Source: Clostridia bacterium (GTDB taxonomy: Bacteria; Bacillota; Clostridia; Oscillospirales; Acutalibacteraceae). Taken from it: 51,649 nucleotides of DNA. A program made the position numbers and the translations under genes. Shown here one piece after another: positions 24,778 to 34,382 of this stretch (positions are counted from its first letter, which is position 1; each line of letters opens with the position of its first letter). The notes under the pieces are model-generated. The model worked only from the letters and a program-made list of their open reading frames with translations. It was not told where the DNA came from and made no database searches. Location of the stretch: contig JAFQSP010000008.1 of assembly GCA_017409475.1 (NCBI GenBank), positions 1 to 51,649 on the forward strand, in the 5' to 3' direction.

Positions 24778-26213
24778 TGGCTGAAAAGAAAATGGTCGAA
24801 GCTATAACCTCAATGGATGTCGACTTTGCCCAGTGGTACACCGACATTGTAAAAAAGGCTGAGCTTATCGAATATACCAGCGTAAAGGGATGTATGGTTA
24901 TACGTCCTTACGGTTACGCAATTTGGGAGAATATACAGCGTATTCTTGACGGAATGTTTAAGGTAACAGGACACGAAAACGTATGTATGCCGATGTTCAT
25001 TCCCGAAAGCCTTTTACAGAAAGAAAAGGACCATGTTGAAGGATTTGCGCCAGAAGTAGCTTGGGTTACTCACGGCGGAAAGGATGAGCTTGAAGAAAAG
25101 CTTTGTGTCCGTCCTACGTCTGAAACTCTTTTCTGCGAGCATTATGCTAATATAATTCAGTCTTGGCGCGATTTGCCGAAGCTTTATAACCAGTGGGTAA
25201 GCGTTGTCCGCTGGGAAAAAACAACACGTCCTTTCCTTCGTTCACGCGAGTTTTTGTGGCAGGAAGGTCATACAATTCATGCAACAGCTGAGGAAGCAGT
25301 AACCGAAACCGAAAAGATGCTTAACGTATATGCCGATTTCTGCGAGCGTTATCTTGCTATGCCTGTTATAAAGGGAAAGAAGACCGAATCGGATAAGTTT
25401 GCAGGAGCTGAGGCGACCTACGCAATCGAGGCTCTTATGCATGACGGAAAGGCGCTTCAGGCTGGTACATCGCATTATTTCGGCGACGGTTTCGCAAAAG
25501 CGTTTGACATCACCTATGCTGATAAGGAGAATAAGCGAGTTCATCCGCATCAGACCTCTTGGGGAGTTACAACCCGTCTTATCGGTGCAGTAATCATGAC
25601 CCACGGTGACGATAACGGACTTGTTTTACCTCCCGATATTGCACCTGTTCAGGCGGTAATTATCCCCGTTGCATCGCATAAGCCCGGTGTTATCGAAAAG
25701 GCAACCGAGCTTAAAGAAATGCTTGCAAAGAACTATCGTGTTAAACTCGACGACAGCGATAACAGTCCCGGTTGGAAATTTGCGGAGTATGAGATGAAGG
25801 GTGTACCCCTCCGTATCGAAATCGGCCCCCGCGATATCGAAAATAATCAGTGCGTTGTTGCTATGCGTGTCGGTGGCGAAAAGGTTGCAGTTTCTCTTGA
25901 CGAAATCAATCTTGTTGTCGGTCAAAAGCTCGAAGAAATTCGTGCTTTAATGTATAAAAAAGCCCTCGAAAACCGCGAGAACAAGACCTATTGTTGCAAG
26001 ACGATGGACGAAATCAAGGATACTCTTGCCGAAAAGGGCGACGGCTTTGTTATGGCTATGTGGTGCGGCGATGAAGAATGCGAGGATAAGGTGAAGGAAA
26101 TTACCGGTGTCGGCTCGCGTTGCATCCCGTTTGACCAGAAAAATATTGATGATAAGTGTGTCTGCTGCGGAAAACCTGCAACCTGCATGGTTTGCTGGGG
26201 TAAGGCGTATTAA
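24777..26213 (+). CDS. proS: Prolyl-tRNA synthetase, archaeal/eukaryotic-type
   Basis: Charges tRNA-Pro. A class II synthetase of 478 residues, with motif 2 in [20 protein letters not shown] and the following [11 protein letters not shown]. It lacks the editing insertion found in the common bacterial ProRS of about 570 residues. It has the C-terminal cysteine-rich domain (CGDEEC, CVCCGK, CMVC) and ends in a tyrosine, as in archaeal and eukaryotic enzymes. This type is known from some Firmicutes. It is coupled to the deacetylase-like gene upstream by a one-base overlap. Confidence 0.95.
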   Translation: MAEKKMVEAITSMDVDFAQWYTDIVKKAELIEYTSVKGCMVIRPYGYAIWENIQRILDGMFKVTGHENVCMPMFIPESLLQKEKDHVEGFAPEVAWVTHGGKDELEEKLCVRPTSETLFCEHYANIIQSWRDLPKLYNQWVSVVRWEKTTRPFLRSREFLWQEGHTIHATAEEAVTETEKMLNVYADFCERYLAMPVIKGKKTESDKFAGAEATYAIEALMHDGKALQAGTSHYFGDGFAKAFDITYADKENKRVHPHQTSWGVTTRLIGAVIMTHGDDNGLVLPPDIAPVQAVIIPVASHKPGVIEKATELKEMLAKNYRVKLDDSDNSPGWKFAEYEMKGVPLRIEIGPRDIENNQCVVAMRVGGEKVAVSLDEINLVVGQKLEEIRALMYKKALENRENKTYCCKTMDEIKDTLAEKGDGFVMAMWCGDEECEDKVKEITGVGSRCIPFDQKNIDDKCVCCGKPATCMVCWGKAY

Positions 26214-26214
26214 A

Positions 26215-26712
26215 ATGAAACGGCTTTTATCGTTTGTCTGCTGCTTGCTGATTTTGATGGCTGCGCCTTCTACAATCAAAGCATCCGCTACCCAAGAGGT
26301 GAGCGGTACGGCTTCGGCTCCTGAAGTTAGCCAAGCTATGCCGTCAGAAACACCGTCAGAGCCGTCAATTCCCGAAAGCGAAATTCCGAGTGAAGCTCCG
26401 ACCTCGTCGGAGGAAGCTTCATCGGAGACTGTTTCATCCGAAGAGTCGAGCGAACCCGAATCTGTGTCATCTGACAATGTGAGTTCGTCTCGACCGACCG
26501 TTAACTCAAATGCTGTATCACGTCAGGAAGATGTCGATTCGACTGTCGAAAATCAGGGTAAGGATGAAAATAGGGGAGCGGCGATACTCATTTTTTGCTA
26601 TATAATTGCTGTGCTTATCGGCGTTTGTCTTGTGGTTTTGATTTTTGCGAATGTTTATATTCCTATTTCACGTAAGAAAAAGGAACTTGAACGGTTTGAT
26701 GAAGAAAAATAA
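26215..26712 (+). CDS. Secreted Ser/Glu/Pro-rich protein with C-terminal membrane anchor
   Basis: A 165-residue protein I do not recognise. Residues 1-25 are a signal peptide with a likely cleavage after IKASA. Residues 26-115 are a low-complexity stalk of Ser, Glu, Pro and Thr. Residues about 121-149 are one membrane helix, followed by a short basic tail (SRKKKELERFDEEK) inside the cell. The chosen ATG at 26215 sits one base after the proS stop, with GGGGTAAGG upstream inside proS. An in-frame extension back into proS is unlikely as it would bury the signal peptide. It may be a surface stalk or an envelope stress sensor, which is speculation. Confidence 0.75.
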   Translation: MKRLLSFVCCLLILMAAPSTIKASATQEVSGTASAPEVSQAMPSETPSEPSIPESEIPSEAPTSSEEASSETVSSEESSEPESVSSDNVSSSRPTVNSNAVSRQEDVDSTVENQGKDENRGAAILIFCYIIAVLIGVCLVVLIFANVYIPISRKKKELERFDEEK

Positions 26713-26788
26713 CCGATTTATCTTACATTATATATTGGCGTATATTGAAGCTATATTTGAAAGCGCAACTAAGATGATTTATGAACAA

Positions 26789-26822
26789 AACTCCGAGCTT
26801 AATTTAAGTTCGGAGTTTTTTA
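26789..26822 (+). terminator. Terminator after the proS unit
   Basis: 12-bp stem with one G-T pair (26789-26800 with 26806-26817), loop of 5, T-run. From 26823 to 27006 the sequence is A/T-rich; only the small palindrome TGACAAcTTGTCA at 26939-26951 stands out. Confidence 0.88.
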
Positions 26823-27006
26823 TACATTATGCTGATTTTATTATTAAATGGAAGCTGTTCCAACTTAAAAAAATACCTATTGATCTTCAAAAACACAAAA
26901 ATACCCCTAAAATTTCGTTATTTTGCACAAATTAAACTTGACAACTTGTCATTACTTATTAAAAAGGTAGAAAATGCAATAAAACAAGGAAAAAAATAAA
27001 AAAATC

Positions 27007-27035
27007 TTGCAAATAAAGGCTTGGTATGATATTAT
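27007..27035 (+). promoter_or_regulatory. Promoter of the S10-spc-alpha operon
   Basis: -35 TTGCAA (27007-27012), 17-bp spacer, extended -10 TGaTATTAT (-10 at 27030-27035). Predicted start near 27042. No other clear promoter was found before rpsJ. Confidence 0.8.
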
Positions 27036-27041
27036 ATTCAG

Positions 27042-27329
27042 GCACGCGTCTGAAAATATGCGTACAGATATGCGATGATGCGGGAGGTGGCCGACCTCTG
27101 AGTTGGGAAATTTCCGCGGAGTATGTCCGATTTTAAACCGGGCGATTAAAAAAACTTCACTGTTGAATTCGCTATTCCGGATTTGTTGGTCAAAAGCTAT
27201 GGTATTCCAGAGGTACTTGACCGCCTATGGACAAGTCCGGTTTTAAAACGGAAAGGGTTGAAACACCCGGAACGGTGTAAAGAAGTTTTAGAATCCTGCC
27301 CACCTATCAAATAAGGAGGCGAAATTCAA
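27042..27329 (+). promoter_or_regulatory. Long structured leader RNA of the S10 operon
   Basis: About 288 nt between the predicted transcription start and rpsJ, with no coding potential I can support. A 10-bp stem (27177-27186 with 27231-27240, one G-U pair) encloses a second stem (GGTCAA 27188-27193 with TTGACC 27217-27222) and a 23-nt loop. ACCTCTG at 27094-27100 can pair locally with GAGGT (27084-27088) or with CAGAGGT in that loop (27208-27214). A 17-nt motif recurs at 27125-27141 and 27235-27251 with two changes. It does not look like a T-box, and there is no terminator in it. Likely an autogenous ribosomal protein control element (inference). Confidence 0.6.
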
Positions 27330-27638
27330 ATGGCAAAGGAAAAAATCAGAATCAGACTGAAGAGCTACGATCACAAGCTTATCGATCAGTCAGCGGAAAA
27401 GATTGTTGAAACCGCAAAGCGCACCGGCGCAAGAGTTTCGGGACCTGTACCGCTCCCCACTGACAGAGAGATCGTTACAATTCTCCGTGCTGTCCATAAA
27501 TATAAGGATAGCCGCGAACAGTTTGAAACACGCACACACAAAAGGCTTATCGACATTCTCAGACCTTCAAACAAGACCGTTGAAGCTCTGATGAGTCTTG
27601 AGCTCCCTGCCGGCGTTGAAATCGAGATTAAGCTTTAA
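27330..27638 (+). CDS. rpsJ: Ribosomal protein S10
   Basis: Small-subunit head protein, also NusE in transcription antitermination. 102 residues, normal length, with [17 protein letters not shown] at the N terminus and the [11 protein letters not shown] loop. First gene of the S10 operon, with AAGGAGG 10 bases upstream and the structured leader before it. Confidence 0.98.
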   Translation: MAKEKIRIRLKSYDHKLIDQSAEKIVETAKRTGARVSGPVPLPTDREIVTILRAVHKYKDSREQFETRTHKRLIDILRPSNKTVEALMSLELPAGVEIEIKL

Positions 27639-27662
27639 TCGATTTTTCGCGGGTAAGGTCAT

Positions 27663-27679
27663 GTTGGCGAAATGCCAAC
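27663..27679 (+). repeat. Hairpin between rpsJ and rplC
   Basis: Perfect 6-bp stem GTTGGC/GCCAAC with a 5-nt loop (GAAAT) and no T-run, so not a terminator. It may protect or process the mRNA, or be part of rplC control. Confidence 0.45.
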
Positions 27680-27707
27680 CAATAACCTATTAAGGAGGAA
27701 ATAAAAG

Positions 27708-28343
27708 ATGAAAAAAGGAATCATTGGAAAAAAGCTTGGCATGACCCAGGTTTTTGACCAGAACGGCAACGTTATCCCTGTTACCGTAATCGAAGCAGGT
27801 CCTTGTCTCGTAACATTCAAGAAGACTGCTGAAAACGACGGCTACGATGCTGTTCAGCTCGGTTACGGCGAAATCAAAGCTAACAAGGTAACCAAACCGC
27901 TCAAAGGACATTTTGACAAGAACGATGTTGCTCCCAAGCGCGTACTCAAAGAGTTTAGACTCGATGATACATCAGCTCTCAACATCGGCGATCTTGTAAA
28001 AGCTGACGTATTTGCCGAAGGCGAATCGGTTGACGTAGTTGGCCGCAGCAAAGGTAAGGGCTACGCAGGCGTAATTAAGCGCCACGGCTTCCACAGACTT
28101 AAGATGTCTCACGGTACCGGTCCTGTAGCACGTCACGGCGGCTCATTGGGCGCTTGCTCAACCCCGTCAAGAGTTTACAAGAACAAAAAGATGGCAGGCC
28201 ACATGGGCGCTGTCCGTGTCACAGTCCAGAATCTGGCTGTTGTCAAGGTTGACGCAGAAAAGAATATCCTCGCAGTTAAGGGTGCAATCCCCGGACCTAA
28301 GGGCGGATATGTATTTGTCTCTGACAGCGTCAAGACGAAGTAA
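27708..28343 (+). CDS. rplC: Ribosomal protein L3
   Basis: Large-subunit protein near the peptidyl transferase centre. 211 residues starting [16 protein letters not shown]. It has the [13 protein letters not shown] and [22 protein letters not shown] loop that reaches the catalytic centre, with Gln/Arg positions typical of the family. Strong AAGGAGG site upstream. Confidence 0.98.
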   Translation: MKKGIIGKKLGMTQVFDQNGNVIPVTVIEAGPCLVTFKKTAENDGYDAVQLGYGEIKANKVTKPLKGHFDKNDVAPKRVLKEFRLDDTSALNIGDLVKADVFAEGESVDVVGRSKGKGYAGVIKRHGFHRLKMSHGTGPVARHGGSLGACSTPSRVYKNKKMAGHMGAVRVTVQNLAVVKVDAEKNILAVKGAIPGPKGGYVFVSDSVKTK

Positions 28344-28360
28344 GAAAGGAGAGTTGACTA

Positions 28361-28984
28361 ATGCCTAATCTTAATATTGTAGATATGACCGGCAAAAAGG
28401 TCGGCGATATCGAACTTGCCGACGGCGTTTTCGGCATCGAGCCCAATACAGCCGTTATGCACATGGCTGTTGTTAGCTATTTAGCTAATCAGCGTCAGGG
28501 TACACAGTCTACTCTGACACGTTCTGAGGTTTCCGGCGGCGGCAGAAAGCCTTGGCGCCAGAAAGGAACCGGTCACGCAAGACAGGGCTCTATCAGAGCT
28601 CCTCAGTGGTACCATGGCGGTATCGCCCTCGGACCCAAGCCCCGTGACTACGGCTTCACCCTCAACAAGAAGGAACGCAAGCTTGCTATCAAGTCTGCTC
28701 TGTCCAGCAAGGTCGTTGATAACGCTGTTATCATACTCGACTCAATGGCAGTTGATTCTTTCAAGACAAAGGTTGTTGTTAATTGCCTCAGCGCTATCGG
28801 TGCAGGTAAGAAGACACTTATTGTTCTCCCTGAAATGAACAAGTTCGCTATCAAGAGCGCAGCTAACATCCCGGGAACAAAGACCGCACAGGTTAACACA
28901 ATTAACACATACGACATCCTCAACGCTGACACAGTAGTTATCGTTAAGGACGCCATTAAGAAGATCGAGGAGGTGTATGCATAA
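28361..28984 (+). CDS. rplD: Ribosomal protein L4
   Basis: Large-subunit protein lining the exit tunnel. 207 residues with the extended loop GGGRKPWRQKGTGHARQGS. In gamma-proteobacteria L4 represses its own operon through the S10 leader, so it is the first candidate ligand for the leader RNA here, though that is not shown. Its stop overlaps the rplW start (TAATG). Confidence 0.98.
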   Translation: MPNLNIVDMTGKKVGDIELADGVFGIEPNTAVMHMAVVSYLANQRQGTQSTLTRSEVSGGGRKPWRQKGTGHARQGSIRAPQWYHGGIALGPKPRDYGFTLNKKERKLAIKSALSSKVVDNAVIILDSMAVDSFKTKVVVNCLSAIGAGKKTLIVLPEMNKFAIKSAANIPGTKTAQVNTINTYDILNADTVVIVKDAIKKIEEVYA

Positions 28985-29277
28985 TGAAACTCGCATCTGA
29001 AATCATTATTGCTCCGGTAATCACCGAAAAGAGCATGGCAGGCAGTGACATGAAGAAATACACCTTCAAGGTTGCCAAAGACGCTACCAAGATTGATATT
29101 GCAAACGCAGTTGCTGAGCTTTTCAAGGTAAAGGTAGCAAAGGTTAACACAATTAACGTACGCGGACACTTCCGCCGTTATGGCCGTTTCGAAGGCAAAA
29201 CTGCTTCATGGAAAAAGGCTGTTGTTACCCTCACCGCAGATTCAAAGCCGATCGAGTTCTTCGAAGGCATGATGTAA
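28984..29277 (+). CDS. rplW: Ribosomal protein L23
   Basis: Large-subunit protein at the tunnel exit, docking site for trigger factor and SRP. 97 residues with APVITEKSM and KVAKVNTINVRG, the usual pattern. Coupled to rplD by a one-base overlap. Confidence 0.97.
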   Translation: MKLASEIIIAPVITEKSMAGSDMKKYTFKVAKDATKIDIANAVAELFKVKVAKVNTINVRGHFRRYGRFEGKTASWKKAVVTLTADSKPIEFFEGMM

Positions 29278-29373
29278 TTTCTTACATTATATAGTTAGAA
29301 ATTATCAATAATCGCAATGTATGGGGAGAAAGGCAATCCCCGCTAAGCTATTATTTAAGGAGTGAAAACCGAA

Positions 29374-30204
29374 ATGCCAATTAAACATTATAAACCGACT
29401 ACTCCCGGTAGACGTGGAATGACGGTTATGGATTATTCCGGTCTTTCAAAGGTTGCTCCTGAAAAAAGCCTTCTTGCTCCACTCGACAAAAAGGCTGGAC
29501 GCAACAGCTACGGTAGAATCACAGTAAGACACCGTGGCGGCGGCAACCGTAGAAAGTATCGTATAATTGATTTCAAGCGCAACAAGTTTGATATTGCTGC
29601 AACAGTTGTTACTCTCGAGTACGATCCTAACCGCAGCGCTTTCATCGCTCTTGTTGAATATGAGGACGGCGAAAAGAGATACATTATCGCTCCCGTTGGC
29701 CTCAAGGTCGGAGACAAGGTAATCAGCAGCACAACCGCTGATATTAAGCCGGGCAACGCACTTCCGCTTGCTAACATTCCGACTGGTACCTTTATTCACA
29801 ACGTTGAGCTTTATCCCGGAAAGGGCGCACAGCTTGCCCGTTCAGCAGGAAACCAGGCTCAGCTTATGGCAAAAGAGGGCGGCAAAGCCCTTCTCAGACT
29901 CCCGTCAGGCGAACTTCGCTATGTACCGGTAAACTGTATGGCTTCAATCGGTCAGGTTTCAAATCCTGAACACGAGAACGTTAACTACGGTAAAGCCGGA
30001 CGCAAGCGCCACATGGGATGGAGACCTACCGTTCGTGGTTCTGTAATGAACCCCTGCGACCACCCGCACGGTGGTGGTGAAGGTAAGTCACCGATTGGAC
30101 GTCCGGGCCCTGTTACCCCGTGGGGTAAACCGACACTCGGATACAAGACCCGCAAAAAGCACAAGGCTTCCGATAAGTTTATTGCGAAGCGACGTACTAA
30201 ATAG
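29374..30204 (+). CDS. rplB: Ribosomal protein L2
   Basis: Large-subunit protein needed for subunit joining and peptidyl transfer. 276 residues, the normal length, beginning [16 protein letters not shown] and containing the conserved [14 protein letters not shown] with the functional His. The start is ATG 29374, 9 bases after AAGGAGTG; a GTG four codons upstream overlaps the ribosome binding site. The 96-base gap before it holds a small GGGGA/TCCCC hairpin (29323-29341). Confidence 0.98.
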   Translation: MPIKHYKPTTPGRRGMTVMDYSGLSKVAPEKSLLAPLDKKAGRNSYGRITVRHRGGGNRRKYRIIDFKRNKFDIAATVVTLEYDPNRSAFIALVEYEDGEKRYIIAPVGLKVGDKVISSTTADIKPGNALPLANIPTGTFIHNVELYPGKGAQLARSAGNQAQLMAKEGGKALLRLPSGELRYVPVNCMASIGQVSNPEHENVNYGKAGRKRHMGWRPTVRGSVMNPCDHPHGGGEGKSPIGRPGPVTPWGKPTLGYKTRKKHKASDKFIAKRRTK

Positions 30205-30225
30205 TAGAGAGAGGAGCTAAGAATT

Positions 30226-30501
30226 ATGGGAAGAAGCGTTAAAAAAGGACCATACGTACAGCCTGTACTTTTAAAGAGAGTACTTCAGATGAACGAAGCT
30301 GGCGAAAAGCGCGTTCTCAAAACATGGAGCCGCTCGTCTACTATTTTCCCTGACTTTGTAGGTCACACATTTGCAGTACACGACGGCCGCAAGCATGTTC
30401 CGGTATATGTTACCGAAGACATGGTAGGTCATAAGCTCGGTGAATTTGCTCCGACAAGAACCTTCAAGGGTCACGCCGGATCAAAGACATCAGGCAAGTA
30501 A
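30226..30501 (+). CDS. rpsS: Ribosomal protein S19
   Basis: Small-subunit head protein contacting L5 in the intersubunit bridge. 91 residues with [45 protein letters not shown] (shown in part) and the C-terminal [14 protein letters not shown]. Confidence 0.98.
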   Translation: MGRSVKKGPYVQPVLLKRVLQMNEAGEKRVLKTWSRSSTIFPDFVGHTFAVHDGRKHVPVYVTEDMVGHKLGEFAPTRTFKGHAGSKTSGK

Positions 30502-30528
30502 TAACACCAGCCGAAAGGAGAGTTAACT

Positions 30529-30864
30529 ATGGAATCAAGAGCTACGGTAAAATTTATCCGCATCTCACCCCGCAAGGTTCAGATTGTATTGGATTTAATC
30601 CGCAATCAGCCTGCAGAAAAGGCCATGGCTATTCTCAAGCACACACCCAAGGCTGCGTGTGAACCGCTTGAGAAGCTGCTTAAATCAGCTATGGCAAACG
30701 CCGAAAACAATCACAACATGGACGTTTCAAAGCTTTATGTTGCTGAATGTTTGGCTTGCCCCGGACCGATTCTTAAGAGAATCCGTCCCCGTGCACATGG
30801 ACGTGCATACCACATTTACAAGAGAACTTCACATGTGACCCTGGTACTTAGGGAAGCAGAGTAA
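30529..30864 (+). CDS. rplV: Ribosomal protein L22
   Basis: Large-subunit protein whose hairpin lines the exit tunnel. 111 residues, with RISPRKVQIVLDLIR and the loop KRIRPRAHGRAYHIYKRTSH, site of macrolide resistance changes in other species. No unusual change is apparent. Confidence 0.98.
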   Translation: MESRATVKFIRISPRKVQIVLDLIRNQPAEKAMAILKHTPKAACEPLEKLLKSAMANAENNHNMDVSKLYVAECLACPGPILKRIRPRAHGRAYHIYKRTSHVTLVLREAE

Positions 30865-30880
30865 TTGAGGAGGATTTAAC

Positions 30881-31549
30881 ATGGGACAGAAAGTTCATCC
30901 ACACGGACTCCGTGTCGGCGTGATTAAAAACTGGGATTCTCGTTGGTTCGTGAAGGACGGCCAGTTTGGCGACACTCTTGTTGAGGATTACAACATCCGC
31001 AAGACCCTTAAGAAGCAGCTTTTTGCCGCTGGTGTTTCAAAGATTGAAATCGAGCGCGACGCTGCAAACAAGGTAAGACTTCACATCCACTGCGCAAAGC
31101 CCGGTATGATTATCGGCCGTAACGGTGCAGAAATTGACAAGCTCAAGGCTCAGTGTGAGCAGATGCTTGGTAAGTCTGTTAACATCAACATTGTTGAGAT
31201 TAAGAACCCTGACGTAAATGCTCAGCTCGTTGCTGAAAATATCGCTGCTCAGCTCGAAAAGCGTATATCTTTCCGCCGCGCTATGAAGCAGTGCATGGGA
31301 CGCGCTATGCGTCTTGGCGCTATGGGTATAAAGACTCAGGTATCAGGACGTCTCGGCGGTGCAGAAATCGCCCGTAGCGAGACATATCATGAAGGAACCA
31401 TTCCGCTTCAGACAATCCGTGCCGACATCGACTACGGTTTTGCAGAAGCAAGCACAACCTACGGCCGTCTCGGCGTAAAGGTTTGGATCTATTCCGGCGA
31501 GGTTCTTCATGACAATCGTAAGACCCGCAAGGAAGGAGGAGCCCGCTAA
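30881..31549 (+). CDS. rpsC: Ribosomal protein S3
   Basis: Small-subunit protein at the mRNA entry site with helicase function. 222 residues with the KH domain ([15 protein letters not shown]), then the C-terminal domain with GCMGRAMR-like [15 protein letters not shown] and [12 protein letters not shown]. Its stop overlaps the rplP start (TAATG). Confidence 0.98.
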   Translation: MGQKVHPHGLRVGVIKNWDSRWFVKDGQFGDTLVEDYNIRKTLKKQLFAAGVSKIEIERDAANKVRLHIHCAKPGMIIGRNGAEIDKLKAQCEQMLGKSVNINIVEIKNPDVNAQLVAENIAAQLEKRISFRRAMKQCMGRAMRLGAMGIKTQVSGRLGGAEIARSETYHEGTIPLQTIRADIDYGFAEASTTYGRLGVKVWIYSGEVLHDNRKTRKEGGAR

Positions 31550-31968
31550 TGTTAATGCCTAAGAGAGTTAAGTACCGCAGAGTACAGAGAGGTCGTTTGA
31601 CCGGTAAGGCTATGCGTGGTAACTTCGTTTCTAATGGTGAATTTGGCTTACAGGCTCTTGAACCGGCTTGGATTACCGCTAATCAAATCGAAGCAGCTCG
31701 TATTGCTATGACCCGTTACATCAAGCGTGGCGGTCAGGTTTGGATTAAGGTATTCCCGGATAAGCCTATCACAGAAAAGCCTGCTGAAACCCGAATGGGT
31801 TCAGGTAAAGGTTCACCTGAATATTGGGTAGCAGTTGTAAAGCCCGGTCGAGTAATGTTCGAAATTGCGGGCGTTTCAAAGGAAGTAGCACAGGAAGCTA
31901 TGCGACTTGCTGCTAACAAGCTGCCTATCAAATGCAAATTTATTACAAAAGAGGATGGTGAGCAGTAA
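31549..31968 (+). CDS. rplP: Ribosomal protein L16
   Basis: Large-subunit protein near the A site and 5S rRNA. 139 residues, beginning [14 protein letters not shown], with [17 protein letters not shown] and ETRMGSGKG. The start at 31549 keeps the usual MLMPKR N terminus and the one-base coupling to rpsC. Its stop overlaps rpmC in the same way. Confidence 0.98.
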   Translation: MLMPKRVKYRRVQRGRLTGKAMRGNFVSNGEFGLQALEPAWITANQIEAARIAMTRYIKRGGQVWIKVFPDKPITEKPAETRMGSGKGSPEYWVAVVKPGRVMFEIAGVSKEVAQEAMRLAANKLPIKCKFITKEDGEQ

Positions 31969-32168
31969 TGAAGGCAAAAGAGTTCAGAGAACTGACTGAG
32001 GTTGAACTTCAAGAGAAGTTAAAGAACCTTAAAGAAGAGCTGTTCCACCTGCGTTTTCAGAATGCTGTAAACCAGCTCGAAAATCCGATGAGAATCAAGG
32101 CTGTTAAAAAGGACATCGCACGCGTACTCACCGTACTTCGCGAATACCAGAACAGCGCTAATTCTTGA
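31968..32168 (+). CDS. rpmC: Ribosomal protein L29
   Basis: Small helical large-subunit protein at the tunnel exit. 66 residues with the [18 protein letters not shown] pattern and [14 protein letters not shown]. Coupled to rplP by TAATG. Confidence 0.97.
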   Translation: MKAKEFRELTEVELQEKLKNLKEELFHLRFQNAVNQLENPMRIKAVKKDIARVLTVLREYQNSANS

Positions 32169-32185
32169 GAAAGGGAGGCTAAACC

Positions 32186-32443
32186 ATGAGTGAAAGAAAT
32201 CTTAGAAAAACTCGCGTTGGCCGTGTAGTCAGCGACAAGATGGATAAAACAGTTGTTGTTGCTATTGAGGACAATGTTAAGCATCCCCTTTACAACAAGA
32301 TTGTTAAAAAGACGGTTAAGTTCAAGGCTCATGATGAAGAAAACACATGCAGCGTTGGCGACCGCGTTATGATTATGGAGACCAGACCGCTGTCCAAGGA
32401 TAAGAGATGGCGTGTTGTCGAAATCATTACCAAAGCGAAGTAA
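32186..32443 (+). CDS. rpsQ: Ribosomal protein S17
   Basis: Primary 16S rRNA-binding protein with an OB fold. 85 residues with [19 protein letters not shown] and [14 protein letters not shown], all typical. Confidence 0.98.
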   Translation: MSERNLRKTRVGRVVSDKMDKTVVVAIEDNVKHPLYNKIVKKTVKFKAHDEENTCSVGDRVMIMETRPLSKDKRWRVVEIITKAK

Positions 32444-32491
32444 GTTTTACAATCTAAAATACTACTGCGCAATTATTAAGGAGGAATATCT

Positions 32492-32860
32492 GTGGTACAA
32501 CAGCAGAGTTACCTTAAGGTTGCCGACAACACAGGTGCAAAGGAGCTTATGTGCATTCGTGTACTCGGCGGATCTGGAAAAAGGTATGCCAATATTGGCG
32601 ACGTCGTTGTAGCCTCTGTAAAGAAGGCTGCACCCGGCGGCACAGTTAAAAAAGGCGATGTTGTAAAGGCCGTTATCGTAAGATCGGCACATGGCGTTCG
32701 CCGTGCTGACGGCACATATATCAGATTTGATGAAAATGCTGCCGTTATCATTAGAGATGACAAAAACCCGAGAGGTACCCGTATTTTTGGACCGGTAGCT
32801 CGTGAGCTTCGTGAAAAGGACTATGTAAAGATCCTTTCACTCGCTCCCGAAGTACTCTAA
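32492..32860 (+). CDS. rplN: Ribosomal protein L14 (GTG start)
   Basis: Large-subunit protein at the subunit interface. 122 residues, the exact usual length, only if the GTG at 32492 is the start: it gives [20 protein letters not shown], and AAGGAGG lies 7 bases upstream. [20 protein letters not shown] ends it as expected. Confidence 0.97.
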   Translation: MVQQQSYLKVADNTGAKELMCIRVLGGSGKRYANIGDVVVASVKKAAPGGTVKKGDVVKAVIVRSAHGVRRADGTYIRFDENAAVIIRDDKNPRGTRIFGPVARELREKDYVKILSLAPEVL

Positions 32861-32875
32861 GAGAGGAGAATTTTG

Positions 32876-33196
32876 ATGAGCAAGATGAATATTAAAGTCG
32901 GCGATACTGTCAAAATTCTTACCGGTGACGACAAGGACCGCAACCAGACCGGTAAGGTTCTCGAAGTCAGCCCGACAGAGGGTAAGGTAATTGTTGAAAA
33001 ACACAATATCGTCACAAAACACGTAAAACCGCGCAAGGCCGGTGATCCTTCGGGCATCATCCAGGCAGAAGGCGCAATTTATGCCTGCAAGGTTCAGCTT
33101 GTTTGCCCCAAGTGCAAGCAGCAGACCCGCGTAGGCCGTAAGACAGTTGATGGTAAAAAAGTTCGCGTTTGCGCTAAGTGCAAAGCAGAGTTTTAA
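32876..33196 (+). CDS. rplX: Ribosomal protein L24
   Basis: Assembly-initiating large-subunit protein with a KOW motif (KVGDTVKILTGDDKDRNQTG). 106 residues. The C-terminal third has two CxxC pairs (CPKC and CAKC), a zinc-ribbon-like end seen in many Firmicute L24. ATG 32876 was chosen; the TTG just before it is the codon overlapping the spacer. Confidence 0.96.
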   Translation: MSKMNIKVGDTVKILTGDDKDRNQTGKVLEVSPTEGKVIVEKHNIVTKHVKPRKAGDPSGIIQAEGAIYACKVQLVCPKCKQQTRVGRKTVDGKKVRVCAKCKAEF

Positions 33197-33214
33197 GTTA
33201 GGAGGAACATGACA

Positions 33215-33757
33215 ATGGCAAGACTTAAGGAAAAATATAAAGCCGAAGTTGCGCCTGCAATGATGAAGAAATTCAGCTACAAGAGCGTCATGCAGATTCC
33301 GAAGCTTGAAAAGGTTATCATCAATGTAGGTTGCGGTGCAGAAGCACGCGAAAATTCAAAGGTGCTTGACGCCGTATGTAACGATTTGGCACAAATCACA
33401 GGACAGAAGGCAATCGTTTGCAACGCAAAGAAATCGGTTGCTAACTTCAAGGTTCGTGAAGGAATGCCTATCGGCGCCAAGGTTACACTCCGCGGTGAAA
33501 AGATGTGGGAGTTTGTTGACCGTTTGTTCTCTGCAGCTCTTCCGAGAGTTAGAGACTTCAAGGGCATCAACCCCAACTCATTTGACGGACGCGGAAACTA
33601 CTCGATGGGCGTTAAGGAACAGCTTATTTTCCCTGAAATCGAGTATGATAAGATTGACAAGGTTCGTGGTATGGACATTTGCTTCGTGACCACAGCCAAT
33701 AAAGACGAAGAGGCCTTCGAGCTGCTCAGCTTGCTTGGCGCTCCGTTTGCGAAATAA
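33215..33757 (+). CDS. rplE: Ribosomal protein L5
   Basis: Binds 5S rRNA and contacts P-site tRNA. 180 residues with [36 protein letters not shown] and [22 protein letters not shown] 33215 lies 9 bases after GGAGG; an ATG two codons earlier is only 3 bases from it, too close to be used well. Confidence 0.97.
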   Translation: MARLKEKYKAEVAPAMMKKFSYKSVMQIPKLEKVIINVGCGAEARENSKVLDAVCNDLAQITGQKAIVCNAKKSVANFKVREGMPIGAKVTLRGEKMWEFVDRLFSAALPRVRDFKGINPNSFDGRGNYSMGVKEQLIFPEIEYDKIDKVRGMDICFVTTANKDEEAFELLSLLGAPFAK

Positions 33758-33772
33758 GGAGGAGGGACTGTA

Positions 33773-33958
33773 ATGGCAAAGACAGCTATGAAAATTAAGC
33801 AGACAAGAACTGCTAAATTCTCAACAAGAGCATACAACAGATGTAAAATTTGCGGCAGACCTCATGCTTACCTTCGCAAGTATGGAATTTGTCGTATCTG
33901 CTTCCGTGAGCTCGCTTATAAGGGCGAGATCCCGGGCGTAAAGAAATCAAGCTGGTAA
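33773..33958 (+). CDS. rpsN: Ribosomal protein S14, zinc-binding type
   Basis: Small-subunit head protein. 61-residue short form (type Z), with zinc ligands Cys24, Cys27, Cys40 and Cys43, and ending [11 protein letters not shown]. The longer, zinc-free form is not seen here. Confidence 0.98.
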   Translation: MAKTAMKIKQTRTAKFSTRAYNRCKICGRPHAYLRKYGICRICFRELAYKGEIPGVKKSSW

Positions 33959-33971
33959 GGAGGTTAATGAC

Positions 33972-34370
33972 ATGCAGATTACTGATACAATCGCTGATAT
34001 GCTTACTCGAATCCGTAACGCAAATTCAGCAAAGCACGAGTCAGTTGATATTCCTGCGTCAAACATGAAGAAGGCAATTGCTCAGATTCTTGTTGACGAG
34101 GGTTACATCAAGGGCTTCACGGTTACAGAGGACGGCAAGCAGGGCATGATTCACGTCACCCTCAAGTACGGTCCGAACAAATCTCAGGTCATTACCGGCC
34201 TGCGTAGGGTATCAAAGCCCGGTTTGAGAATATACACAAACGTAGAGGATATGCCCAAGGTCATGCGTGGCCTCGGAATTGCAATTCTCTCCACCTCCAA
34301 GGGTGTAATGACAGATAAGCAGGCTCGCGCTAACAATGTTGGCGGCGAAGTTCTCGCTTTCGTCTGGTAA
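33972..34370 (+). CDS. rpsH: Ribosomal protein S8
   Basis: 16S rRNA-binding protein; in E. coli it is the translational repressor of the spc operon. 132 residues with [18 protein letters not shown] and the C-terminal [28 protein letters not shown] overlaps the region after the rpsN stop. Confidence 0.98.
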   Translation: MQITDTIADMLTRIRNANSAKHESVDIPASNMKKAIAQILVDEGYIKGFTVTEDGKQGMIHVTLKYGPNKSQVITGLRRVSKPGLRIYTNVEDMPKVMRGLGIAILSTSKGVMTDKQARANNVGGEVLAFVW

Positions 34371-34382
34371 GGAGGTGCCGAA

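Noticed and set aside
25947-26477. 176-codon minus-strand Ser/Asp-rich frame
   Set aside because: Mirror of the Ser/Glu-rich stalk coded on the plus strand; low complexity reading the same repeats.
27125-27251. Repeated 17-nt motif as a possible CRISPR or phage site
   Set aside because: Only two copies, 110 nt apart, inside a ribosomal leader. Better explained as RNA structure.
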